The notes: a model not told the origin generated them from the letters alone. Shown: positions 41,864 to 53,656, counted from the stretch's first letter. The stretch is DNA of 64,000 bases from Nocardioides sp. zg-DK7169 (GCF_013155365.1 NZ_JABJRA010000002.1:248001-312000); one strand, 5' to 3'. Made by a program: numbers and translations.

Positions 41864-43111
41864 ATGGAGTCGCTGAGCACCTCCCAGGCTCGTCGGGTCG
41901 CGCTCGCCGCCCAGGGCTTCCTCGACCCGGCGCACGCGGTGCCGACGATGCGCACCCTCAGCCGGGCGGTCGCGCGCACCGGCGTGCTCCAGGTGGACTC
42001 CGTCAACGTGCTTCAGCGCGCTCACCTGATGCCGGTCTACTCGCGCATCGGGCCCTACGACACGGCCCTGCTGACCCGCGCCGCCGAGCGCCGCCCGCGC
42101 CGGCTGGTGGAGTACTGGGCGCACGTGCAGGCGCTGATGCCCGTCGAGCTGTGGCCGCACATGCAGCACCGGATGGCGCACTACCGCGAGCTGCGCGGCA
42201 AGTGGGGCTTCAGCGCGGACCACTCCCTGGAGGACGCCGTACGACGTGAGGTCACCGCCCGCGGCCCGTCCACCGCCCGCGAGATCGACGCCGTCCTCGG
42301 CAGCGGTGCGGCCCGCACCCGCGAGCACTGGGGCTGGAACTGGTCGGAGACGCGCAAGGTCCTCGACCACCTCTACATGAGCGGCCAGCTGGCCGTGGCG
42401 GGGCGCAACGCGGCGTTCGAGGTGCGCTACGACCTGCCCGAGCGCGTCCTCCCGCCGCACGTCCTCGCGGCGCCGGTCCCCGATCCCGCCGAGGCCGCCC
42501 GCGAGCTGGTGCGCCGCGCGGCGCGCTCGCACGGCGTGGCGACGCTGGCGTGCCTGCGCGACTACTACCGGATGCCGCTCGCCGAGACGCGCACCGCGGT
42601 CGCCGAGCTGGTCGAGGACGGCGAGCTGCTGCCCGTGCAGGTGGAGGGCTGGGGGCGCCCGGCGTACCTCCACCGCGACGCGCGGGTGCCGCGCCGGGTC
42701 GGGGCGCGGGCGCTGCTGAGCCCGTTCGACCCGCTCGTGTGGGAGCGCGAGCGCACCGAGCGGCTCTTCGGGTTCCGCTACCGCATCGAGATCTACGTGC
42801 CGGCCGAGCAGCGGGTGCACGGCTACTACGTGCTGCCCTTCCTGCTGGGGGAGCGGATCGTGGCCCGTGTCGACCTCAAGGCGGAGCGGCGCATCGGCCG
42901 GCTGCTGGTCCAGGCCGCCCACGCCGAGCCCGGCGCGCCGGCCGATGCGGCGCACGAGCTGGCCGCCGAGCTCGCCACGATGGCCGGGTGGCTGGGGCTG
43001 GACGCGGAGGACCCGGTGGTGGTCGCTCCGCGTGGCGACCTCGCCCCGCAGCTGGCCGCCGCCGTGCGCGAGATGGGCGGGTCGCCGCCACCAGTCCGCC
43101 GGATTGGTTAG
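41864..43111 (+). CDS. Winged-helix DNA glycosylase, AlkZ/YcaQ family
   Basis: The 415-residue protein has three winged-helix-type segments and the family catalytic motif QxD at Q43-V44-D45 ([21 protein letters not shown]). [20 protein letters not shown] and [23 protein letters not shown] follow. YcaQ in E. coli removes bases at interstrand crosslinks; AlkZ in Streptomyces gives self-resistance to azinomycin. This is a stand-alone copy with no drug biosynthesis genes near it, so general crosslink or alkylation repair is the likely role. Confidence 0.88.
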   Translation: MESLSTSQARRVALAAQGFLDPAHAVPTMRTLSRAVARTGVLQVDSVNVLQRAHLMPVYSRIGPYDTALLTRAAERRPRRLVEYWAHVQALMPVELWPHMQHRMAHYRELRGKWGFSADHSLEDAVRREVTARGPSTAREIDAVLGSGAARTREHWGWNWSETRKVLDHLYMSGQLAVAGRNAAFEVRYDLPERVLPPHVLAAPVPDPAEAARELVRRAARSHGVATLACLRDYYRMPLAETRTAVAELVEDGELLPVQVEGWGRPAYLHRDARVPRRVGARALLSPFDPLVWERERTERLFGFRYRIEIYVPAEQRVHGYYVLPFLLGERIVARVDLKAERRIGRLLVQAAHAEPGAPADAAHELAAELATMAGWLGLDAEDPVVVAPRGDLAPQLAAAVREMGGSPPPVRRIG

Positions 43112-43131
43112 GGACGCTCACCTCGGCTGGG

Positions 43132-43137
43132 TAGAGT
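43132..43137 (+). promoter_or_regulatory. -10 box of secA
   Basis: TAGAGT 41 bases before the secA GTG, leaving a leader of about 35 bases with AAGGAG at its end. Confidence 0.4.
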
Positions 43138-43178
43138 GGCGCAGCGCGCCGTCACCACCTCCAAGGAGCTACCCACTC

Positions 43179-45995
<2,817 letters not shown>

Positions 45996-46021
45996 GCACC
46001 TAGGGGCTGGGCACGAGACGC

Positions 46022-46059
46022 ACGGCGCGGGACCGACCACCTGGTCGGTCCCGCGCCGT
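46022..46059 (+). terminator. Terminator after secA
   Basis: A 17-base stem (46022-46038 with 46043-46059) and a four-base loop. Outer bases CACGAGA and TCTCGTG at either side could extend it. It also serves the convergent Rv3235-like gene. Confidence 0.85.
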
Positions 46060-46100
46060 TTCTCGTGACGGGGGCCCGGACGGCGGACGGCGGTCCGGGG

Positions 46101-46706
46101 TCACGCGAAGTCGAGGGCGGTGCACAGCCAGCGGGCGCCCGCCTCGTGACGGGGCCGGCGCAGCTCGAAGCGGGCGGCGACCGCGCGGGAGCGCTCGCCG
46201 TAGCGCACGTGGATGCCGGCCTCCACGACCGTGCGCTCCACGAAGCAGGCGTGCACGCTGAGCACCCGCGGGCGCACCGGCTGCACCCTCGCCGTACCGG
46301 GCTCGTGACCACCGGCCCGCGCGACCAGCAGCGCGCGCCGCTCGAGGTCGGCGTACACCGAGCGGGTGGTCCAGCGCAGCAGCTGGGTGGCGGGGCGGTC
46401 GCCGCCGACGATCTCCACGGCCGCCTGGGCGAAGCGGTGCGACCACTGCTCGACCTCGCGGCGCCAGCGCAGGTCGATCGGGATCACCTCGGCGCCGGGC
46501 GGCGTGTGGTGGGCCGCCGCGACGGCCGGCGGCTCGCTGTGCGGCACCAGGTCCAGGGCCAGGGTGCCCTGCATGCTGCCGACCGGGGCCTCGCGCGGAC
46601 CGCCGAGCGCCCGGACGGCCAGGACGGTGTCGTGGCGGACCACCTCGCGCGGCGGGCGCTCCTGCGGGGGCTGGGACAGCGACGGGTGGGAGGACGGGTA
46701 GGACAT
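46101..46706 (-). CDS. Rv3235-family protein
   Basis: The 201-residue protein has a disordered N-terminal half and a C-terminal alpha/beta domain (about 85-200) with WSHRFAQAAVEIVGGDRPAT, QLLRWTTRSVYADLERRAL and RPRVLSVHACFVERTVVEAG. It closes with RSRAVAARFELRR. This matches the actinobacterial Rv3235-like family found near secA; the function is unknown. ATG 46706 has AAGGAG upstream. It is convergent with secA and follows the LysM gene (41 bases), possibly in one transcript. Confidence 0.8.
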   Translation of the reverse strand: MSYPSSHPSLSQPPQERPPREVVRHDTVLAVRALGGPREAPVGSMQGTLALDLVPHSEPPAVAAAHHTPPGAEVIPIDLRWRREVEQWSHRFAQAAVEIVGGDRPATQLLRWTTRSVYADLERRALLVARAGGHEPGTARVQPVRPRVLSVHACFVERTVVEAGIHVRYGERSRAVAARFELRRPRHEAGARWLCTALDFA

Positions 46707-46747
46707 GGGCTTCTCCTTCGCAGGTTTCGCGGTGTTCGGGGGTCGGG

Positions 46748-47419
46748 TCAGCGCGGCATCCGCAGCCGCTGACCGGGATGGATGACGTCGGGGTCGGGGC
46801 CGATGCGGTCCCGGTTGAGCTCGTGCAGGCGTCGTACGTGGGCCTCGACGGCGGGGGAGTCGCTCGGGGCGCGCTGGGCCACGAGGTCGGCGCGGGCAAG
46901 CGACCAGAGGCTGTCGCCGGGAGCCACGACCACCGTGTGCGCCGTCATGGCGGGCACCGGGGCATCGGGCCCCTGTCGCTCACCGATCCCGGCGATCCCG
47001 CCGATCCCGCCGGTCGCCCGGTCCGGCAGCGGCAGGCCGGCGAGCACCCCGGCGCCGGAGGCCGGGACGGGGTCGGGCACGCTCGCGGCCGCCGTGCCCG
47101 CCAGCCCGCCGACCACGGCGACGCCGCAGGCAGCCAGGACGGCGCGCCGGGCGAACCCCGGGACCCAGGCGAACCGGACCCCCGCGAGCGCCTCCAGGGC
47201 GACCAGGGAGACGAGCAGCCAGCCCCATGCAGCGCACGCCAGCACCACGAGGGAACAGCCGCCGACCAGCACCTCCTCGAAGCCGCCGCCGGTGCCGCGC
47301 AGCAGCGCGACCGCGTCGAGGGCGTCCGCGGCGAGGACCCGGTGGGCGAGGCCCGCGAGCGCGGTGGTCGCCGACCAGAGGAGGAGGCACCGAGCGACCG
47401 GGGGGTGAGGACGGTGCAT
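46748..47419 (-). CDS. LysM-domain membrane protein
   Basis: The 223-residue protein has three hydrophobic segments (about 10-35, 50-75, 85-110) and an extracytoplasmic C-terminal LysM domain. The domain reads HTVVVAPGDSLWSLARADLV, then LHELNRDRIGPDPDVIHPGQ and RLRMPR. LysM binds N-acetylglucosamine-containing glycans, so the protein probably tethers the membrane to peptidoglycan. ATG 47419 has GGGAGG upstream. Two direct repeats lie within 40 bases upstream. A homologous gene lies near secA in other actinobacteria. Confidence 0.85.
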   Translation of the reverse strand: MHRPHPPVARCLLLWSATTALAGLAHRVLAADALDAVALLRGTGGGFEEVLVGGCSLVVLACAAWGWLLVSLVALEALAGVRFAWVPGFARRAVLAACGVAVVGGLAGTAAASVPDPVPASGAGVLAGLPLPDRATGGIGGIAGIGERQGPDAPVPAMTAHTVVVAPGDSLWSLARADLVAQRAPSDSPAVEAHVRRLHELNRDRIGPDPDVIHPGQRLRMPR

Positions 47420-47434
47420 CGCGAGCCTCCCGAC

Positions 47435-47463
47435 GTGTGCGTTTGCTTCCGTTTGCGTCACAC
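47435..47463. promoter_or_regulatory. Direct-repeat element upstream of the LysM gene
   Basis: Two copies of CGTTTGC (47440-47446, 47450-47456), ten bases apart start to start, flanked by GTGTG (47435-47439) and CACAC (47459-47463). Tandem sites one helical turn apart suit a cooperative binder. The rest of the gap 47464-47683 shows no gene and no clear structure. Confidence 0.4.
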
Positions 47464-47683
47464 AACGCCGGTTCGCCTCGCTCGTCAACGGCGCCTCCCC
47501 AGGGCTGGGGACGGCCGCGCCGGCTTCGTCGGCGTGTGACGTGGACCACGTCTGGGGGTTGACAGTCACCGGGGCGCGGAGAAGGGTGCGGCGCACCACA
47601 CATCGGCCGTACCTCACGGCACCCGGGGGAGAGGTCCCGGTGCGTCGCTGACCATGCGGCCCCTTGCAGCAGGGAGTCGGCTC

Positions 47684-48496
47684 GTGGCCACAGGAACCAC
47701 CGTCAGCATCCTTCCGTGCGGCGCGATGACCGCCGACCTCACCTGGCTCCTGCTGGCGCCGGGACGGGCGATCCGCACCCGCCAGAACAAGCACCTGCCG
47801 GCCGAGTGGACCGACGTCCCCAGCCACTGCGTGCTGGTGGACACCCCGGAGGGCAAGCTGCTGTGGGACACCAGCTGTCCGCGCGACTGGGAGGAGCGCT
47901 GGGAGCCGACCGGGCTGCAGGACTTCTTCCCCTACGACAAGGTCTCCGAGGACGAGTACCTCGACTCCCGCCTGGGCCAGCTCGGCCTCACCCCCGGTGA
48001 CATCGACTTCGTGGTCTTCTCCCACCTGCACTTCGACCACGCCGGCAACGCCCAGCTGTTCAAGGAGACCGACGCCCGGCTGGTGTGCAGCGACGTCGAG
48101 AAGGAGTTCGCCTTCGGATTCGAGGGCCCCTTCACCGGCGCGCACCTCAAGGCCGACTACGAGGACCTGGAGTTCGAGACCGTCTCCGGCGACGTGGAGT
48201 TCCTGCCCGGGGTGAGCCTCATCCAGACCCCCGGGCACACGCCCGGAAGCATGTCGCTGCGCGTCGACCTCCCGGAGAGCGGCACCATGATCTTCACCGC
48301 CGACGCCATCTACATGGGCGACAGCTTCGGCCCGCCCTCGGTGCCGGCGGCCATCGTGAACAACCTCGAGCAGTGGTACGCCTCGGTGGAGAAGCTGCGC
48401 GGGATCGCCGCGGAGTCCGATGCGACGATGGTCTTCGGCCACGACCCCGACCAGATCAAGCAGGTGCGGGTGGCGCCGACCGGGAGCTACCGGTGA
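47684..48496 (+). CDS. Metallo-beta-lactamase-fold lactonase-like hydrolase
   Basis: The 270-residue protein carries all metal ligands of the N-acyl-homoserine/gamma-butyrolactone lactonase branch: SHLHFDHAG (H114, H116, D118, H119), TPGHTPGSM (H185), TADAIYMGD (D207) and FGHDPDQ near the end. BlcC/AttM-type relatives open lactone rings. GTG 47684 is chosen because AGGGAG stands seven bases upstream; ATG 47654 is in frame but poorly preceded. Its stop overlaps the next gene's start (GTGA), placing it first in a five-gene operon with an Fe-dependent alcohol oxidising enzyme and an aldehyde dehydrogenase. The substrate is not provable from sequence. Confidence 0.82.
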   Translation: MATGTTVSILPCGAMTADLTWLLLAPGRAIRTRQNKHLPAEWTDVPSHCVLVDTPEGKLLWDTSCPRDWEERWEPTGLQDFFPYDKVSEDEYLDSRLGQLGLTPGDIDFVVFSHLHFDHAGNAQLFKETDARLVCSDVEKEFAFGFEGPFTGAHLKADYEDLEFETVSGDVEFLPGVSLIQTPGHTPGSMSLRVDLPESGTMIFTADAIYMGDSFGPPSVPAAIVNNLEQWYASVEKLRGIAAESDATMVFGHDPDQIKQVRVAPTGSYR

Positions 48497-49815
48497 ACGC
48501 CCCGGACCCGGTGACCGAGAACGTCGCCGAGCACGCCGGGGAGCTGCGCGAGGAGACGATCTTCACCTGGGGCGCGCCGCCCCTGAAGTTCGGCGCCGGC
48601 GCGATCGACGAGATCGGCTTCGAGATGTCGCAGCACGGCGTGCGCCGGGTGCTGATCATCACCGACGCGACCGTCAACGCGACCGGGATCCCGGCGCGCA
48701 TCGCCGACTCCCTCGCCGCGCACCGGATCTCCTCGGAGATCTTCGACGGGGTCCACGTGGAGCCGACCGACGACAGCATGGACAAGGCGGCCGGCTACGC
48801 CCGCGAGCAGGGTCCCTGGGACGGCTTCGTCGCCGTCGGCGGCGGGTCGGCCATCGACACCGCCAAGGCGGTCAACCTGATGACCACCGACGGCGGCGAG
48901 CTGATGGACTACCTCAACAAGCCGATCGGGCGGGCGGCCGCGCCGCGCGGGCAGCTCAAGCCGCTCATCGCGGTGCCGACCACCGCGGGCACCGGCTCGG
49001 AGAGCACCGCGATGTGCGTGCTCGACGTGCTGTCGATGAAGGTCAAGACCGGCATCAGCCACTGGCGGCTGCGCCCCACCCTCGCGGTGATCGACCCGCT
49101 CGTGACCCTCACGCTGCCCCCGGAGGTCACCGCGGCGGCCGGGATGGACATCGTGTGCCACGCGGTGGAGTCCTACACCGCGCGCTGGTATCAGACCTTC
49201 GACCGCAAGGCTCCTGAGGAGCGGGTCACCTACTGCGGGGCCAACCCGATCTCCGACCTGTGGTGCGAGCGCTCGATGACGCTCCTCGCGGAGTCCTTCC
49301 GCACCGCCGTGCGCGACGGGGACGACCTCCAGGCCCGCTCGAACATGATGATGGCGGCGACCTTCGCGGGCATGGGCTTCGGCAACTCCGGTGTGCACGT
49401 GCCCCACGCCAACGCCTACCCGATCGCGGGGATGGTCAAGGACTACCGGCCCGCCGGCTACCCGCACGACGAGCCGATGGTGCCGCACGGGCAGTCGGTC
49501 TCGCTCACCGCGCCGGAGGCGTTCCGGTTCAGCTTCGAGAGCGCGCCCGACCGGCACCTGCGGGCGGCCTCGCTGCTCGACCCCGGCCACGACCGTCTCG
49601 ACGACGCCACCGAGCAGCTCCCGGCGGTGCTCACCAGCCTGATGCGCGACATCGGCATCCCCAACGGCATCGGCGGCGTCGGCTACACCGAGGACGACAT
49701 CCCCGACCTGGTCCCCGGCACGATGAAGCAGCAGCGGCTGCTGGCGACCTGCCCACGCCCGGTGACCGAGGACGACATCGCCGGGATCTTCGCCCGCTCG
49801 ATCGAGAACTGGTAG
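48493..49815 (+). CDS. Hydroxyacid-oxoacid transhydrogenase-type iron alcohol dehydrogenase
   Basis: The 440-residue group III (iron) alcohol dehydrogenase resembles ADHFE1: TWGAPPLKFGAGAIDEIG, DGFVAVGGGSAIDTAKAVNL, VPTTAGTGSESTAMCVLD, AAGMDIVCHAVESYTARWY and FGNSGVHVPHANAYPIAG with iron-ligand histidines. ADHFE1 oxidises 4-hydroxybutyrate to succinate semialdehyde using 2-oxoglutarate as acceptor. The gene is translationally coupled to the lactonase-like gene and sits two genes before an aldehyde dehydrogenase, consistent with a lactone to hydroxyacid to semialdehyde to acid route. Confidence 0.85.
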   Translation: MNAPDPVTENVAEHAGELREETIFTWGAPPLKFGAGAIDEIGFEMSQHGVRRVLIITDATVNATGIPARIADSLAAHRISSEIFDGVHVEPTDDSMDKAAGYAREQGPWDGFVAVGGGSAIDTAKAVNLMTTDGGELMDYLNKPIGRAAAPRGQLKPLIAVPTTAGTGSESTAMCVLDVLSMKVKTGISHWRLRPTLAVIDPLVTLTLPPEVTAAAGMDIVCHAVESYTARWYQTFDRKAPEERVTYCGANPISDLWCERSMTLLAESFRTAVRDGDDLQARSNMMMAATFAGMGFGNSGVHVPHANAYPIAGMVKDYRPAGYPHDEPMVPHGQSVSLTAPEAFRFSFESAPDRHLRAASLLDPGHDRLDDATEQLPAVLTSLMRDIGIPNGIGGVGYTEDDIPDLVPGTMKQQRLLATCPRPVTEDDIAGIFARSIENW

Positions 49816-49822
49816 CCCGCCC

Positions 49823-50209
49823 GTGCCGACCTACGACTACCGCTGCGCCGAGGGGCACCGCTACGAGCGGCTGGTGCCGATCCGCGACCGCGACCTCTCC
49901 TCCTGCCCGGCGTGCGGCGCGGCCGGGACCAGGCTGCCCGCCGCGGCGGCGATCGGCGGCGTCGCCAGCGCCGGGCTCTCCCGCGAGCAGATGCCGCAGA
50001 CCTGGAAGGGCACCGGCGGGGCGAACCCCGAGTACGTCCGCCACCTGCGCCGGCAGTGGGACGGGCGCCAGCGCCTGGAGGAGAAGTACCCCGAGCTGGC
50101 CGGCGACCGCCGTCCGGTGGTGGCCCACGAGGGGCGCTACCACGACGCGCCGCTGCGGGCCGGCGACGTACCCGCTCCCGCGGCGCCGGCGTCCCCGGCC
50201 GAGGACTGA
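49823..50209 (+). CDS. FmdB-type zinc-ribbon protein
   Basis: The 128-residue protein has an N-terminal zinc ribbon (PTYDYRCAEGHRYERLV, SSCPACGAAGTRLP) with the FmdB pattern; the second half is hydrophilic and Pro/Ala-rich. FmdB-like proteins were first noted beside formamidase genes and may be regulatory or redox-related. GTG 49823 lies seven bases after the preceding stop, within the operon. Its longer, charged tail (RQWDGRQRLEEKYPEL) is unusual for the family. Confidence 0.75.
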   Translation: MPTYDYRCAEGHRYERLVPIRDRDLSSCPACGAAGTRLPAAAAIGGVASAGLSREQMPQTWKGTGGANPEYVRHLRRQWDGRQRLEEKYPELAGDRRPVVAHEGRYHDAPLRAGDVPAPAAPASPAED

Positions 50210-50211
50210 GC

Positions 50212-51690
50212 GTGGCGAGCCAGGCCGGCCCGGCGGTGCGGCCCTGCCTGATCGGCGGCGATGCCGTGGCCACGGCGGGGTCGTTCGACGTGCTGGACCC
50301 CTCCACCGGCGGGCTGCTCGCCCGGGTCGCCCGCGGCGGGGCGGCCGAGATCGACCAGGCGGTCGCGGCGGCGCGGGCGGCCTCGCGCGGCTGGCGCGAG
50401 CGCAGCGCGGAGGCGCGGGCGGCGGTCCTGCGGCGCACCGGGGCGCTGATCCGGCGCGACCTCGACGACCTCGCGGACCTGGAGAGCCACGACACCGGCA
50501 AGCCGCTGGCCCAGGCCCGGGCCGACGCGGGCGTGGCGGCGCGCTACTTCGAGTACTACGCCTCGGTGGTGGAGGCGTTCTTCGGCCACACGCTGCCGGA
50601 CCTGGACGGCTACCTCGCCTGGACCCGCCACGAGCCGTACGGCGTGACCGGCCACATCATCCCGTGGAACTACCCCCTCCAGATCGGCGCCCGCACCATG
50701 GCCCCCGCGCTGGCCGTCGGCAACTGCCTGGTCGTCAAGCCGGCCGAGGAGGCGCCGCTGAGCGTGCTGCGGATGGGCGAGCTCGCCCTGGAGGCGGGCC
50801 TGCCGCCGGGCGTGCTCAACCTGGTGCCCGGCCTGGGCGCCGAGGCCGGTGCCGCGCTCGCGGCCCACCCCGGGATCGACCACCTGTCCTTCATCGGGTC
50901 GGTGCCGGTGGGCGCCGAGGTGGCCGCGGCGGCGGCCCGCAACATCGTGCCGGCCTCCCTTGAGCTCGGCGGCAAGTCGCCGCACGTCGTCCTCCCCGAC
51001 GCCGACCTCGACCTGGTCGTGCCGACCGTGGTCCGGGCGCTGCTGCAGAACGCCGGGCAGACCTGCTCGGCGGGCTCGCGGCTGCTGGTCCACGCCGAGG
51101 TGCACGAGGAGCTGATGGGGCGCCTGGACGCCGCGCTGTCCTCGGTGCGCATCGGCCCCGGCCCGCAGGACCTCGACCTGGGCCCGCTGATCTCCGCGCG
51201 TCAGCTCGCCCGGGTCAGCGCCATGGTCGAGACCGAGTCCGGCACCGCTGCGCCCCGGATCGGCGGGCCCGGCCGGGTGCCGACGCCCCCGGAGGGCTTC
51301 TACTTCCCGCCGACCGTCTTCGACCGGGTGGACCCGGGCGCCGAGATCGCGCGCGAGGAGGTGTTCGGCCCGGTGCTGGCCACCTCGGTCTTCAAGGACA
51401 CCGCCGAGGCGATCGCCCTGGCCAACGGGACGGCGTACGGGCTGATCGCGGCGGTGTGGACCCGCGACCTCGACACCGCCCACCACCTGGCCACCGAGCT
51501 GCGGGCCGGGCAGGTCTACGTCAACTCCTACGGCGCGGGCGGCGGCGTCGAGCTGCCCTTCGGTGGGTTCGCGAAGTCGGGCTATGGCCGGGAGAAGGGC
51601 TTCGAGGCGCTCGCGGAGATGTGCCAGACCAAGACGGTGGTGGTGCGGGTCCCGCCGCGCGGCGAGGTCCCCGGGCAGGTGGCGCGATGA
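50212..51690 (+). CDS. NAD(P)-dependent aldehyde dehydrogenase
   Basis: The 492-residue protein has the full ALDH motif set: GHIIPWNYPLQIG, VVKPAEEAPLSVL, FIGSVPVGAEVA (cofactor loop), the general base Glu in LELGGKSPHVV, the catalytic Cys in NAGQTCSAG, and EEVFGPVLAT. By context succinate semialdehyde or a related semialdehyde is a candidate substrate; betaine- or other aldehydes cannot be excluded. GTG 50212 starts three bases after the zinc-ribbon stop, and the stop overlaps the acyl-CoA synthetase start by ATGA. Confidence 0.92.
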   Translation: MASQAGPAVRPCLIGGDAVATAGSFDVLDPSTGGLLARVARGGAAEIDQAVAAARAASRGWRERSAEARAAVLRRTGALIRRDLDDLADLESHDTGKPLAQARADAGVAARYFEYYASVVEAFFGHTLPDLDGYLAWTRHEPYGVTGHIIPWNYPLQIGARTMAPALAVGNCLVVKPAEEAPLSVLRMGELALEAGLPPGVLNLVPGLGAEAGAALAAHPGIDHLSFIGSVPVGAEVAAAAARNIVPASLELGGKSPHVVLPDADLDLVVPTVVRALLQNAGQTCSAGSRLLVHAEVHEELMGRLDAALSSVRIGPGPQDLDLGPLISARQLARVSAMVETESGTAAPRIGGPGRVPTPPEGFYFPPTVFDRVDPGAEIAREEVFGPVLATSVFKDTAEAIALANGTAYGLIAAVWTRDLDTAHHLATELRAGQVYVNSYGAGGGVELPFGGFAKSGYGREKGFEALAEMCQTKTVVVRVPPRGEVPGQVAR

Positions 51691-53351
51691 GTGCGGCCGC
51701 CGAGCGGCCCTGGCTCGCGCTCTACCACGAGGGCACCCCGGCCGGGATCGTTCCCGAGCACGACACGATGCTGGGCGCGTTCCGGGCCACGGCAGGACGG
51801 CGTACCGACGAGGTCGCGATCCGCTACTTCGACGCGGCGCTGAGCTTCCGCGACCTCGACGAGCGCTCGGACGCGCTCGCCGCGGCGCTCGTCGCTCGGG
51901 GTTTCGAGCCCGGGGACCGGCTGGCGGTCTACCTGCAGAACGACCCGGCGCTCGCGGTCGCCTACCTGGCGGCCTGGAAGGCGGGCGGCGCCGCGGTGGC
52001 GGTCAACCCGATGAACAGGCACGCCGAGCTGGCCTACCTGCTGGAGGACTCCGGTGCGGCGGCGCTGCTGTGCCTGGAGGAGCTCTACGAGGACGTCGCC
52101 GCGCAGGTGCTCTCCGAGCACGACCTGGGCGTGCGCACCGTGATCACCTGCTCCCCGCTGGAGGACCAGAGCCGGGACGACCCGCGGGTCCTCGGTGCGC
52201 GGGCGACCCGGCGTCCCGAGGGCACCCTCGACCTGCGCAGCCTGCTGGCCGAGCACGCCGGCGGGGCGCCGACGGTGCCCGCCCCGGGACGGGACGACGT
52301 CGCGGTCCTGACCTACACCTCCGGCACGACCGGGTGGCCCAAGGGCGCGATGAACACCCAGGCCAACCTCGCCTTCAACGCCCAGACCTACCGCGACTGG
52401 GTCGACCTCGGCACCGACGACGTGGTCCTCGGGGTGGCGCCGCTGTTCCACATCACCGGGATGGTCGGGCACCTGTGCGTGGCGCTGCTGACCGGCTGCC
52501 CGCTGGTGCTCACCCACCGCTTCGAGCCGCAGGTGGTCCTGGACGCGATCCGCGAGCACCGCCCGACCTTCACCGTCGGCGCGATCACGGTCTTCATCGC
52601 GCTCGGCGGCGCCGAGGGATCCACCCGCGAGGACTGGTCCTCGCTGCGGGCGGTCTACTCCGGCGGGGCGCCGATCGCGCCGGCGGTCACGGACCGGTTC
52701 GAGGAGCAGACCGGGCTCTACATCCACAACATCTACGGCCTGACCGAGACCACGAGCCCGTCGCACGCCGTCCCGCTCGGACGCCGGGCGCCGGTCGACC
52801 CGGCCTCGGGGGCGCTCTCGGTGGGCGTCCCGGTCTTCGACACCGTCGTACGCATCCTGGCCCCGGACGGCAGCGAGGCGCCGGTGGGGGAGACCGGCGA
52901 GATCGCGACCTCCGGGCCCGGCGTGGTGCCCGGCTACTGGCGGCGTCCCGACGCCACCGCCGAGTCGTTGCCCGGGGGCGAGCTGCGCACCGGCGACGTG
53001 GGGTTCATGGACGCCGAGGGGTGGTTCTACCTCGTCGACCGGCTCAAGGACATGATCAACGCGGCCGGCTACAAGGTCTGGCCGCGCGAGGTCGAGGACG
53101 TGCTCTACGGTCACCCCGACGTGCGCGAGGTCGCGGTCGTCGGCGTCCCCGACGAGTACCGCGGCGAGAGCGTCAAGGCCTTCGTCGCCCTGCGCCCGGG
53201 CGCGAGGCTGGAGGCCGACGAGCTGGTCGCCTGGGCGCGCGAGCGGATGGCGGCCTATAAGTACCCGCGCTCGGTGGAGTTCCTCGAGGAGCTGCCGAAG
53301 ACGACGACCGGCAAGATCCTGCGTCGCAGCCTCCGCGACACCACCCGCTGA
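51687..53351 (+). CDS. Acyl-CoA synthetase (class I adenylate-forming enzyme)
   Basis: The 554-residue protein has the P-loop YTSGTTGWPKGAM, the A5 motif YGLTETTSPS, the A7/A8 hinge LRTGDVGFMDAEGWFYLVDR followed by LKDMINAAGYKVWPREVED, and the catalytic Lys in TTTGKILRR. It activates a carboxylic acid to its CoA thioester through an acyl-AMP. As the last gene of the operon it may activate the acid made by the aldehyde dehydrogenase, or the imported substrate. The acid is unknown. Confidence 0.92.
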   Translation: MSAAAERPWLALYHEGTPAGIVPEHDTMLGAFRATAGRRTDEVAIRYFDAALSFRDLDERSDALAAALVARGFEPGDRLAVYLQNDPALAVAYLAAWKAGGAAVAVNPMNRHAELAYLLEDSGAAALLCLEELYEDVAAQVLSEHDLGVRTVITCSPLEDQSRDDPRVLGARATRRPEGTLDLRSLLAEHAGGAPTVPAPGRDDVAVLTYTSGTTGWPKGAMNTQANLAFNAQTYRDWVDLGTDDVVLGVAPLFHITGMVGHLCVALLTGCPLVLTHRFEPQVVLDAIREHRPTFTVGAITVFIALGGAEGSTREDWSSLRAVYSGGAPIAPAVTDRFEEQTGLYIHNIYGLTETTSPSHAVPLGRRAPVDPASGALSVGVPVFDTVVRILAPDGSEAPVGETGEIATSGPGVVPGYWRRPDATAESLPGGELRTGDVGFMDAEGWFYLVDRLKDMINAAGYKVWPREVEDVLYGHPDVREVAVVGVPDEYRGESVKAFVALRPGARLEADELVAWARERMAAYKYPRSVEFLEELPKTTTGKILRRSLRDTTR

Positions 53352-53396
53352 CCCTGCTCACCCTCGCACGCCGACCCGGCGAAGAGGGGTGGGAGG

Positions 53397-53525
53397 TCAG
53401 CCGGCCCCGAGAAGGGCGAGCACGAGCGCGAGGACCGGTACCACCCACAGCAGCATCAGTCCCACCAGCTCACCGGACCCCTCGTGGGGGCCGGAGTCGG
53501 AGCGCTCGAGCGCGGGGGACGTCAT
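53397..53525 (-). CDS. 42-residue single-pass membrane peptide
   Basis: A short gene on the minus strand starts at ATG 53525 with AGGAG eight bases upstream. It encodes a polar N-terminus (MTSPALERSDSGPHEGSG) and one C-terminal membrane segment (LMLLWVVPVLALVLALLGAG). It is convergent with the acyl-CoA synthetase gene. There are no known relatives that I can name. The clean Shine-Dalgarno sequence and membrane-helix composition favour a real gene over chance. Confidence 0.55.
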   Translation of the reverse strand: MTSPALERSDSGPHEGSGELVGLMLLWVVPVLALVLALLGAG

Positions 53526-53656
53526 GTGGATCTCCTGGGTTCTCGGGATCGGCTGGCAGGTCCTGGCCCACGTGCGGCCGACCTGCCGGTGCCCGACCGG
53601 CCCCGCCCGCTAACCCCCCGTGGGCCGTGCGGCCGCGCGAGGTCCCACTCGTTTGC

